Below, piece by piece: positions 36,849 through 47,572 of a stretch of DNA of 64,000 bases; position 1 is the stretch's first letter; every line of letters starts with the position of its first letter. The stretch is from Thuidium tamariscinum. Its lineage: Eukaryota; Streptophyta; Bryopsida; Hypnales; Thuidiaceae. A program made the position numbers and the translations under genes. Where the stretch lies: NCBI GenBank assembly GCA_947034885.2, contig OX344751.2:7254001-7318000 (forward strand). The letters are read 5' to 3'. The notes under the pieces were generated by a model. It was not told where the DNA came from, did not search any database, and was given only the letters and a program-made list of their open reading frames with translations.

Positions 36849-38117
36849 TCCCTTAAGTTCCTTGACTAATTTTACTCCAAAAATGGTCAAAAATTGCCAT
36901 TTCTAGTACCAAAATTGAATTGTTTTTAGAAAACATTTTTTGAGATTTGTAACCATAGGATCTTGTAGCAAACTGGTTTGAGATTGTGTAGAAAAAATTT
37001 CAAAGTTTTCACTATGTAGATTGCAAGATATTAGCATTTGAAATGACAAAGACTTTCTTTTTATCCTTGCAAAAATCAAGGTAGCTGTATTTCATAAGGT
37101 CACATTTGTATAAAAAAAAGTGTTTATAATGGTGGTTACTCTTTGAATTCATTTTTCAATGCAAGTTGGCTACATCTTCAAAAAAATTCAAATCATTTGA
37201 AATTGTACAACATATAGAAAAAAATAAAATAAAAATGTGAAAGAAGTAGCAAATCATTCAAGATACAAAATTCTTAAGAATTTCTTTAAGGAATTGAAAA
37301 ATGCCAATCCCAATGGTTGCAATGTTGTTATAAACAATTTACATCCTATGATTTTATTCCTTTTTAAAATATTGAAAATTGAGTAAAGTAAAGGACTTCA
37401 AAGTTTGTTTTTAGAATAGTGAATCTATAACTACTTGCAAACAAAAACTCTTCATAACTTTTAACTCATTGATCAAAATAAAATGATTCAAATCTCTCCA
37501 TACAAACATAAACAAAGAAAATCATCAATTTCAAATATTTGTTTTTGAAAAAAGTGATTTTTTTCAATTTGCCCAAATTGCCCATATCTGAAAAAAACAA
37601 AGTAGGCCATAACTTTTTTTCCATATTTCCGAATGTCTTGATTTTGAGTGCTTATGAAAGACATTCCTTGCCCCCACGTTCCATAAGAGGATTTTCAGCT
37701 CCTGTACAAGACTGCGGGTTCCCAAACGCTGGGAATGCATTGGGAACGCTGGGAACGCGATGCTGATGTGGTCGAGCGACTGCCATGTCAGAAAATATTA
37801 ATTTTTTAATTAATTTTAATTAAATATTAAATATTTTTAAAATATTTTTTCTTAAATCATTTTTTTTCTCTTTAATACATTCTGAAGTTTTTTGAAAAAA
37901 AAAATTTTAATTTTAATTTTTTCAAAATTCAAAAATTCAGACCAGCAGGGGGCTGGTCGGCAGCAGTGGGAACAATTTCGGGGAACACCCCTGAAACGGT
38001 CTTCTGGGGCCCTGAAATCCTTATGTATTGAAATTTGGGCCAAAAATATGGAAATCTCCATTCACACGTACCTGCCCAAAATTGTTATGTTGCCAAATTT
38101 AGTAGGTTGATCTTTTA
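36849..38117 (+). mobile_element. TTAA-type element, long copy with GC-rich inserts
   Basis: Same family as 19594-20537 (inverted) and 41335-42130, with shared blocks around TAGGATCTTGTAG, GATTGCAAGATATTAG, TCACATTTGTAT and GCAAGTTGGCTA. The left TTAA is shared with the element 36015-36844; the right end near 38117 (TTTTAGGGGGTAAG) is altered. GC-richer pieces at 37665-37785 (short repeats of GGGAACGC) and 37938-38015 look unlike the rest and may be later insertions. Confidence 0.5.
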
Positions 38118-38294
38118 GGGGGTAAGATAGTTGCAGGACCAGAAATACAATAGTAATCTATTCCTTGTGCTACTTACATGTGGTACCATGTCCTAGAGTT
38201 GGTGTCAACAAAATTTATAAAAAGAAAAGAAAAAGAAAAAGAGATGAGGGTTCAGTTCAGTACAATCACCATGAGCCTTGGAAGAGTGCTAAGC

Positions 38295-38530
38295 AGGGCG
38301 TTTGTTTGTTTTTAAAAATTTTGAAGTGCCACAGTGCTGATATGAAATGCTATGGTGGTGCTCCAAATTACAACATTCATCGACTTATTGGATTTATAGT
38401 ATTGTTTTCATCCACAATTAGGCGATTTCATCTAGTATTTTCTTAAATTTCAAAGTTGTTTGGCAGTTTCATCCAAATTTATAGGCATTTTTTTGGGTGT
38501 TTTTCAACCAAATTATTTTATTTGGTGCAA
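38295..38530. mobile_element. hAT MITE family member
   Basis: Starts CAGGGCGTTTGTTTG and carries GAAGTGCCACAGTG, ACATTCATCGACTTAT, TTTTCATCCACAATTAGGCG and TTTCATCCAAAT in the order of 31972-32275. The right terminus is not well preserved. Confidence 0.6.
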
Positions 38531-38559
38531 TTAGGATACCACAGCTTGAGTGCAAGCAC

Positions 38560-38864
38560 CTAAAACCGTCCATATAAGGAATTTAGCATAGTTGGAGGCA
38601 GATTTTTCCTAAAAATGGTATTTTTCTAGTGTTAGCAAGTGAAAATCATGAATATTAAAAAAAAATTAAAATTTTCGGATGTTGTATGCAATTTCTTTGA
38701 TTTTTCAAAGTATTGGCTCCAAAACTAAACCCTACTAAAATCAACAGTGATCCAATCAAATATTTATATGTGTCTTTGAAATGCATTAGCCAATTAGAAT
38801 CAAGCATGTGGTGAATACATTAAGGAAACTCTACTATCACAATTGGGTGAGGGTGTTTCTCCCT
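38560..38864. mobile_element. TA-target MITE, AACATAGTT family, worn copy interrupted on its right
   Basis: Contains TAGCATAGTTGGAGGCAGA, GTTAGCAAGTGAAAATCATG and, at its right, GGGTGAGGGTGTTTCTCCCTT. It is followed directly by the TTAA element 38868-39087. Confidence 0.5.
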
Positions 38865-38867
38865 TAA

Positions 38868-39087
38868 CCCTTGAAGGATGGACTGGTGGCTGCGGAAACC
38901 ATACATTTTGATACTGTGTGACATCACCTACTTTGAAAAAGCCAAATATATGCATTGGAAGTCAAAGTACTGTAGAAGATCTTCCCTTTCCACCTCCAAT
39001 ACCAAGGATGAAAAGTTGCATTTCTATCCTGGATGGAAAGATTCTTTGTCATTTAGCACACCAAACATCCGCGGTGTCATTCAAAGG
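38868..39087. mobile_element. Short TTAA-target element (220 bp)
   Basis: TTAA at 38864-38867 and 39088-39091. Left end CCCTTGAAGGATG; right end (reverse complement) CCTTTGAATGACA. A relative is at 1620-1770. Non-coding. Confidence 0.65.
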
Positions 39088-39091
39088 TTAA

Positions 39092-41330
39092 GGTAGAACC
39101 ACCTATAACCAATTGGACCCCCATAGCCAACCTAATGATGGATGTATTTCTAACCAAGGCTAGAATGAGTTTTTTCCTCATTTTAAAAGTTGGGACTAAA
39201 AGTTCATGGCACATGTTCCAAAGTAGTGTGCAAAAAAGTAGAAAAGAGTGAGTAAAAATGTAGTTTTTTGCGTGATCGAAATTAGAAGACTCCATAGATT
39301 GACATTTGGTCAAGCACACTTTATACCTTCCAAAATTCATAGTAATTTCAATTCACGTGATAAAATTACCAAAATTTTTGCAATCCCCATCATTTTTATC
39401 TTTAAACCTTTGAAAATATTTGTTTTACTTTGCACTACACTAGATCATGCCTAAAATACCTTAAATGATCGGTTATGGGTGGTTGTACCTTAAATTACTT
39501 GTAATTGAATTCATTCCGTCAGCCCAATGGAGCCACTAATGGCTTCAATTGTGCATGTCAGAAGAATCTTTTCAAGGGAGAGGTTTCTTCCAACTGAATG
39601 GGGGTTTGGAAAGAAAAAAACAGTTGTAACTTAAGATAACAACTGTTTAAAACAATGAAAGTAAAACTAAGCTTACCCCCAATTAACTCTCTAGGATGCC
39701 CTACTGAACCCATATTCTTCAATTTTGGTTCAATGATTTTTTTTCTTGCACAATTGTGTCACAAAGAATTTTGTGGAAATTACAGAGCAAGGGTGCATTC
39801 CCTGGCAATCTCACCCTAAAAAAACAGTGCTGAAAAACAATTTTTATTGTATGCAAATGGCCTTAAGTTGTACTTAGAAGTTGCAAACTTGCAATGTGAT
39901 CTTCACTATATGAGTAGTGCTAACATTTTTTAGGGGTTAAGTGTAGAATGACTAGTGCACTATGATACTACTATTTGGGAAAAGTGGGAATAAATTTCAG
40001 AGGTATGTAAGCAATAAGAAACAATGTTACATTTGAAAAAATGAAATGTTAACTTCATGTGAATTTTTAAACATTTATAGAAGGGTGCTAGCATGAACTT
40101 TCCATTTTAGCATGTAGACATGCTAAATTGCCAATCAACTTTAGAAACAAACTATATGAGGGCTTCTACCAACCGGGCCCAACTGACTTCTACCAACCAA
40201 TACACTATCATTCTAATCCATTATGACTTCAATACCAACTATATACTTCTAATGTTAGAATGAACCAAATTGGATTGATTTGAGGCTAAATTAGAATGAA
40301 TTGATAACAATTTGTAATTAGAGCTTAAAGTCTTCTCACTCTAGACACATGTCATCCTCATTTTGTGCAATGAGCTCTTTGAAGCAAGCAATTATATATT
40401 TCATTTGTGTTTTCAATATTCCAATACAAATACTCTGAAATAGGGCCTTTCCTAAATGTCTAAAATGAGATTGAGATTGGAATGGGGTACTCTACTTCAA
40501 GAGAGGGATGAATTCTTTAATTTGATTTGAATGCTTTTCAATTTTAGAAAAAAAGATTCTTCAAGGTCTCCTCCCCATTCTTTGAACAAAACTTGGATGC
40601 ACTAAAAATTTGTTCTCTTTGGATACAAAATGAAGAAGTTTGAATTCATTAAGTATGAAGTAAGAATAGGGTATTAACTAATGTTGAAGAGACTGTATGG
40701 CATAAAATAGCTTGCAATGTGCATTTCAATGTCAGTGCCCTTTATAAAATGCACAAGTCAATTGATGACATTCCTATGCAATACTAGTTCTTATAATAAG
40801 TTGCAAGTCTAGATTATACATTCAGCTATAAGTGTTACATCTATAAGGTATTATATTGAAATGCATTGGATGGTGGAATGGCCCTTGTATAGGAATTTGG
40901 TGATCATCAATTTATGCATCTTCCCCCCCCTTTGAAATAAGTTCCCATTTAAGTTCCCTAAGTGTGTATTTCTACCAAAAATGTTCTAAAAGTTCCATTT
41001 TTAATACATGTACCAATTTCTTTTTAAATATCGTATATGTAGTTCAATTTTGTAAATAACTTGGGAAATTTTGGAAGATGTCAAAATTTAGAAAATTATT
41101 TACAACTATTTCAAAAAATATGAAAAAATTATTCTTAAGAAAAATTAGAAAAAGGATCACATTCACACATGAATAGAAAGAACCAATCCAAAATTAGGAG
41201 CGTCCTCTTAAAGTGCTAAAAATAAAAATATTCTTATCTGTCTACCAAACTGTCGAATTGCTAAAATTAAAATATTTCGGTAGATTCATGCCAAAATTGA
41301 CCTACACATACAATATTTTTCGACACATGC
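39092..41330. other. AT-rich gene-free spacer
   Basis: Isolated TTTTTAGGGGTTAAG at about 39930-39945 looks like a lone TTAA-element end. No gene was recognised. Confidence 0.35.
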
Positions 41331-41334
41331 TACC

Positions 41335-42130
41335 TTAGGATCTTGTAGTATACTAGTTTGAGAAGATGGGGAAAATTTTCAATATTGGATAGATTACAAG
41401 ATATTAGTGTTTGAAATGACCAAAATCTTTTTTTTGGCTCTAAAAAAACTAGGTAGTTGCACTTCACAAGCTCACATTTGTATGAAAATTGTCCAAAATG
41501 GTGGTCCTTCTTTGGATTCATTTTTCAAGGCAAGTTGGCTATACACTAAAAGAATTTGAAATCATTCGGAATTGTACAATATATAAGAAAAAAAAAGTAA
41601 GTAGAAAAAAAATAGAGAATGAATCAAAATACTAAATTGTTGAAACTTTAGCTATGAGATTGAAAAATGCCAATTCTAATGGTTCAAATGTTGTAATAAA
41701 CAATCTACACCCAATGTTTTCATGGAAAATTGAGTTAAATAAAGGACTTCAAAATTTACTTTAGTGTAGAGGATCCATAACTACTTGCAAACTAAAATTC
41801 TTCATAACTTTTGACTTGTTTATCAAATGGAATGATTTAAGGCTTTCCATATATGTATGAACCTAAAATATCAATTTCAAAAATTTTATTATTAAGAAAT
41901 TAATTTTTTTAATTTGCTTGAGTTGTTTGCATTAAAAAGAAACAACATATCATGCAATAACTTTTTAAACATGTAGTCAAAAGTTATGAAAATTATTGAG
42001 CCTCAAAGATATTATTTGTTCACACCTTTTATTAAAGTTTGGGTCCAAAACATGGAAATCTCTAGTCACATACGCCCAACCAAAATTTATATATTGCCCG
42101 AAAATGCATTGCTTAGTCCTCTAGGGATTA
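41335..42130 (+). mobile_element. TTAA-type element, left end missing
   Basis: Follows 36849-38117 block by block (TAGGATCTTGTAG, GATTACAAGATATTAGTG, TCACATTTGTATGAAA, GGCAAGTTGGCTATA, TCTTCATAACTTTT) and ends CTCTAGGGATTAAAG near 42130. The left terminus is not found. Confidence 0.5.
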
Positions 42131-42224
42131 AAGTTGATTCAAATCACTTGTCACATTGATTCCATGCAATTGTTGCTAATATTTAGGTGGTTGCAAACTT
42201 TGGTTGACTAGTTGTCTAGTTCCA

Positions 42225-42505
42225 AGTAGGGCTTTTTTTCATTTTTTATGAAGTGCCAAAGTGGTGATATAAAATAATATAGTGGTGTTTCAAATTTCAA
42301 TTTTCATCCATATATTGGATAGAAAATATTACATTAGCACATATCAAATGTTTATAATTCTATTTTCATCCACAATATGACAATTTCATCCAATTTTTTT
42401 TTAATTTGAAGTTTTTTTGACAAAAAACTTCATGATTTTTTACCACTTTTTAGCCAAAATATTTTTTTGGGGTGCAATCTTGCATCAAAAAGCTAAAATA
42501 AACGT
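42225..42505. mobile_element. hAT MITE family member
   Basis: Begins AGGGCTTTTTTTCATT, then GAAGTGCCAAAGTGGTGATAT, TTTTCATCCATATATTGGAT and TTTTCATCCACAATATG, and ends near GCATCAAAAAGCTAAAATAA. The order matches the other three copies. No clean duplication is seen. Confidence 0.6.
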
Positions 42506-44334
42506 TGGTTCTAAGACAAGATCTTTGTGCACTTGTAAGCACTCAAATATGTTCTTATCTACATCGAAAAAATTCATTTTTTAAACTGCTTTAAAAATGC
42601 TTAGCATTTAATATAATTATGAAATTCAAAGTTCCAACATTAGAAGTTATCCATAGCCAAGGAGATGATTGAAATTTCAATTTTCTAAAGTAAATAATCT
42701 TGGATATATAGAAATTTGAAACCCTCATTCCATATTACTTTAACCAAACAATACCAAGACTTCTCGGGGAGGTCACTGGTGACAGTTTTAGAAACCATGT
42801 GTGATAAAAGAAAATAGGGTCCAATATATTCATTCTACATAAAATTTGTAAAAAATAACATTTACTATAGGGTACTTAAAAAGTGAAAAATAAGATTATA
42901 TGTAAAAGAGGGTTTTGTAATAAGTGAGAAATAAGATTTTATGTAAAATAGGGTGACCTAAAACACCTCCATGTTATAAATAGTTCATTTTATAGATAGC
43001 CCCTCCATTAAATAGGTCATTATTGCAAGTGTATGCAAAATATATAAGGGAGTAAACCCCCAAGTAAGACTTTGAGTATAAAAAAGGCCCATTTTCAATT
43101 CTACACTTGGAATTTTGTTACCAAGACCACCTAAAGAATTTCATTCAAAACCTCATTAGAAAGCTAAAAAAAATAATCAATCAAGTGAAAAAATGAATAT
43201 AGGGATATTTATTCAAAAATAAAAATAAAATGTCCAGTGAAATAAGTTTGACAAATTTGTCTATTGAAAAATTTGATGCCTAAAAATACACAAAAATAAC
43301 AATTATTGAGACAATTACCTATTCAATTCTAGCCTTTTACCACAATAACAACAATTATCTATTTAATTTTAGTCTTTTCTACAACAATAGCAATTCTAGG
43401 TCATAGACAATAGAATAGTTTAAGATTTGTTTCTTTTGGACTAGGTGAAATAGCCAAAATATTTTTAGAGAATTCAAAGTAGGACTGAATCATCAATTTT
43501 GGATGATTATGTTCATATTTAAATTTATAAATGTTACTTCATCTACAATAGCAATCTCTTCATGAACAAGTTGAATTGAAAAAGGCCCCCCACTTTGGTT
43601 CATGTATTTAATGTGAATTTGTAATCAAGCTCCATATATGAAATGAAGATGAAATCCAAACTTAATTGTAGTCTAATCTAGTTAAAGTAAGTTTTATATA
43701 GGCCCTAAAAATCAATTTGAAGCATGACCACAAAATTGAGCTTGCATGTAACTTTTGAGACTATATGTAATCAATTATTTAAACCTTGAAGCAAAATGAT
43801 GACAGAAAGGGGACTAAAGACCCCTTCTCTATATTAGTGGGATTTTCCAACTCAACCAAAGTTTGTAGAAAACTCAATTCACTTATGCTTAGATACATAC
43901 AAATATAGAGTTTTTGAAACTCAACTAAAATTTGCAATTAAATTGTTTATGTAAAAAAGGTCAAATCTATATACAAGTAGTGTCATTTATTCTATAACTC
44001 AGAGCATCTTCAATCAATGTTGGCAAAAAGCTTGAGCATTTCTAATTTTGAAGGCCTTTCCTTAACAGAATTTGGGTGGCAATTAAATTATTAGCTATAG
44101 TATTACAATGCAACTCTTCCTTTTCAACCTTCAAATGTATTTCAAGAAGACCATGTCCTCTAAATTTTAGCTCAAAATTCATTTTTTTGGATATTACTTT
44201 GCTAAAAGAAATCCAAAATAGAATTATATGATATAAAATTGGGGGTTAATTATGGATAGTAATACATTTTTAAAAATTCCAAAAAATTAGACAAGGTGTA
44301 TAATAGTCATAAGTACCTTATAAATTTTGCATCT
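42506..44334. other. AT-rich gene-free spacer
   Basis: A short local duplication of AGTGAAAAATAAGATT / AGTGAGAAATAAGATTTTATG occurs at about 42880-42945. No gene was recognised. Confidence 0.35.
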
Positions 44335-44337
44335 TTT

Positions 44338-44541
44338 CACTACAAGAGAAAGGGGTGTTTTAAGTATAGTCCTAGTAGTATAGACTTTTAAGTGATGACC
44401 TATAAGGAATCTTTCAAGTAAAATTTGAATGAAAATACATGTATTTTTAGTAAAATTTTACTTGAAAGACTCCTTATAGGTCATCACTTAAAAGACTATA
44501 CTACTAGGACAATACTCAAAATACTCCTTTCTCTTGTAGTG
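44338..44541. mobile_element. CACTA-type MITE, nearly complete palindrome (204 bp)
   Basis: Begins CACTACAAGAGAAAGG and ends CCTTTCTCTTGTAGTG; CACTACAAGA is the usual plant CACTA terminus. TTT is duplicated on both sides (44335-44337, 44542-44544), the 3 bp expected of CACTA. The two arms pair for about 90 bp each with few mismatches, so the whole element can fold. It lies inside older sequence that ends like the GGGTGAATGCAAGAA family (about 44640). Confidence 0.9.
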
Positions 44542-44544
44542 TTT

Positions 44545-45175
44545 GGAGCAAGAACGCAAAAGTTATATCTAAAAAACTAAAATTAGCTTGTGACGTGTGA
44601 TATGAAATAGTACAAGTGTTTCTTGCAATTGTCCACATAGAATATAGAATTAGACTTACTATAAATGGCCAATACATGTCCCTAGAGAAGGATATTGTGA
44701 TATTTCTTCAATTAATTGTAATTTCAAACTATTAGACAAAACAAAAGGGATAATTTAAAAAAAAATTAGGCAAGAATTATTAGAATTATTTATTGATGAA
44801 GTTGCTAGTAAGGTACAATATTGCATACTCTATATATCTTGTCAATATGCCAACTAGTGAGAAAGAAATGGCAACCTTGGAATTGTGGTGAGTTGAATAT
44901 CATGATCCATTGGGGACAAAATTTAATTCCTCACCTCCAAAAGTCCATAACTATCCAACTCTTTTGGGTTCATTGGAAATGCCCTTCCAAAGTAATGCAA
45001 AACCTCTTCTCCTTCAATTCAAAGCTAACAAACTACTACACTCAATATTACAATTTTAGTTTTTGATTGGAATTTTTTTTCAAACCACGGATCTCTTTGT
45101 TGTTCATGAATTGTTACATTTTGAATTTGCAGTGAATGTAGTTGCAGAAGCCACCTTGTGGTCCCTTTTTAGGGA
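44545..45175. other. AT-rich spacer before the GC-rich block
   Basis: Contains an old TIR-element end (GTACAAGTGTTTCTTGCAAT, about 44617) and a reading frame at 44821-45066 with no recognisable domain. TTTTTAGGGATTAAGG near 45170 looks like the end of a TTAA-type element and marks the change in base composition. Confidence 0.4.
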
Positions 45176-47572
45176 TTAAGGATTGTCCGCCCAATTTCAA
45201 GGGTGTGACAAAGTAGGGGACCAGCCTCACGCTATCAGATGGAGGACACTACCAGTCTGCCAGGCTCACGCTGTCGCGCGGCAGTCAGCGGCATCAGCAG
45301 CGGAGAATCCTAACGAACTCTCTCCTGCTGGCGTGCAGTTCCCAGGCGGCTTATAACGAACTTGATCAAAGGAGCGGAGTGACTGTCCCCTCTACATCCT
45401 TGTGTCAGCTATGGTGGATTTTCCATGGATTGTACCTGCGACGGTCACGTCATTTCAGTTGTTTCGAAGCGCTGTGGAATTTTGTTGAAGGCGAAGCAGT
45501 AGGCCACTTTGTGGACGAGCTAGCTAGCTAGCGCGAATTAGGGCTGGAGAGAATAATCCCCGGCCCTGGCTTTCGGGTGTGTGCACTGCGCAGACAGACA
45601 GCGGGCCTGTGGCACAGCATCATGTCCACCTTTTGATTGTTTCTGCCATTTTGTGCCAAACGTACTCTGACATGTGGTCGACGTTTTAGCTAGAGATGTG
45701 AGCCACTAAATACTTGCTGTCAGCTCCGCCTTTCGCAGAATCGCAGGAAGGAGTACTGCGGGAGCGCCGGTCCAACTTCCTCGCCTGTGGATATTCTCTG
45801 CAATTGTGCCTGTTGCAGCGCGGAGGAGATTTTCCTAATTTTCTACACGGGCTTGACGTCGGTGATTTAACAAACTGAAGCTATTGAATCAAGTGACCAA
45901 AACTTCGTTTCGTACTGATCTATTGAGAGACAGAGAGAGAGTGTTTATCTACGTTGGACTCAACACTAGAATGGCCTCAGGTTCAATTGAATTCAGGACG
46001 TGCTTTAAGAAAGGCGGGTAAAAACGGAAAGTTCTCAGGAAAGAACATGGAGTGTCTAATGTTTGAGTCTTGGAAGTTGTGACAAATGCATCTTGTAATA
46101 GAGTTAGTCACAAGAAATCGGAATATTCCTGGTCTCACAAATTTTTAATGACGCTTGCATGTCGATTCTGGTATTGAAGACGTTAATTCTGTTCTTAAGC
46201 TGTAATTACACATATAAGCTTGCAAATTATTCCTGGATAAGAAACTAGAGAACGAGAATACTCTGTTTTTTCCAAAGCGAAACTGTGAGACTGATTCTTT
46301 CTTGTTAACTTGGTTCAGTAGCTTCTGTTTAGGATATCTACTGCACATGAATCTTCTGGCAGGTTTAGAGTAGCTTCAGTTTTAGATATCCGCTATAGCT
46401 GCACAACGAGGAAAGCTACCTTTAAGTTTGTACACGCTAGTTTAACTTTCTTGGAATGATGCTCTGATTGGATGTTCAAACATTGCAGTGGTACGATAAA
46501 TCCAGTAGCTAAGGCCTCTCTGATGTGAGGACATGATCCGAGCAGCGTGTTATCGCAGAGACTGTTTGCATGTGAGTTACTGAAGGGTAAAGAAAGCACA
46601 AGACTCAAGGTCGTACGTCGATTAAAGTGCAAGATTTTTTCTCTTGAATTTGACATACACGAAGGCTGTGGCTTATCGGAGTCTTGCTGAACAAAAAAGC
46701 TTCTTAAGCTTCTTAAGCTTTACCACAACTAAATCGCAAGAATAAATTGCAAGACATTGATTTGTTCTATTTCAACTTGTTCAACAGTATTCAGCGACAT
46801 CTTTGTTGGACATAGCAGGCTGATATTTTGGCCTCCTCCTCAAGGTTCATCCAACTCACTGCAAAAAGAGCTGAACCCGTGAAGCGAATCAACTGTGCAT
46901 AGACTTGTTTTTCGTATTAGGTGTAATATAAATTTCAGTTCGGTACAATAAAACAGCTCTGACGGACGATAATTTATAAGAGGAGATCACGCTGGAGGAC
47001 TCCTTCACTTTGAAGATAGTCGACAGCAAAATTCACAGCGCATGTGGCATGTGATGAGTTCTGGCTTGTCACCGCCACGACTGCATAGACATCTCCTGCA
47101 CCAACGACGCCCACCCTGGTGCCAATCGCAACCACCACCTAATTCAGCTTGTGTACTAAACTCCAGGTGAGTTTGATCTTGCAAAGAATTATTGGATTAA
47201 GAGAAACATCAATTCAGCCCGATTGTTCAGCCCTCCCTTTCATTAAATGAAATGATCGTGACAACTCACTGAATCAGTTGCAGAAATTAGGTTAGATTTA
47301 CTCAGGATTTGTGTAACAATAGATACAACCAACCAAGTTGGAGAATTACGTATAGTACCTCAAACTATCACAAGATTGATGCATTTAATCCTTAGAATGG
47401 ACTAAAGATATAGCTTTCATTTACATAAAAAGTGAAACTCCGGGGTGTTGGTCATCTAAATTTGGCATCATTGCTTAAAAGAGAGGGCTGAGGAGGAAGT
47501 CCTCAATAGCATTGATTTTGACGAGATTGCAGAGACTATGACATAGCAGATCTTGACACAAGGCTCAGAATT
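45176..47572. other. GC-richer unique block 3' of the MYB gene; long 3' UTR or antisense non-coding transcript
   Basis: About 2.4 kb of clearly higher GC than the transposon DNA to its left, not repeated elsewhere in the window and without a long frame on either strand. On the plus strand a consensus splice donor CTCCAG|GTGAGT lies at 47166/47167, and TTATAA at about 45352 could serve as a TATA box. On the minus strand the block could be the MYB 3' UTR or further exons; no AATAAA on that strand was noticed. Both readings are inference. A small local repeat of AAGCTTCTT lies at 46697-46721. Confidence 0.35.

Noticed and set aside
44821-45066. Plus-strand frame of 81 codons just before the GC-rich block
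   Set aside because: AT-rich composition, no domain, not linked to a donor or a second exon.
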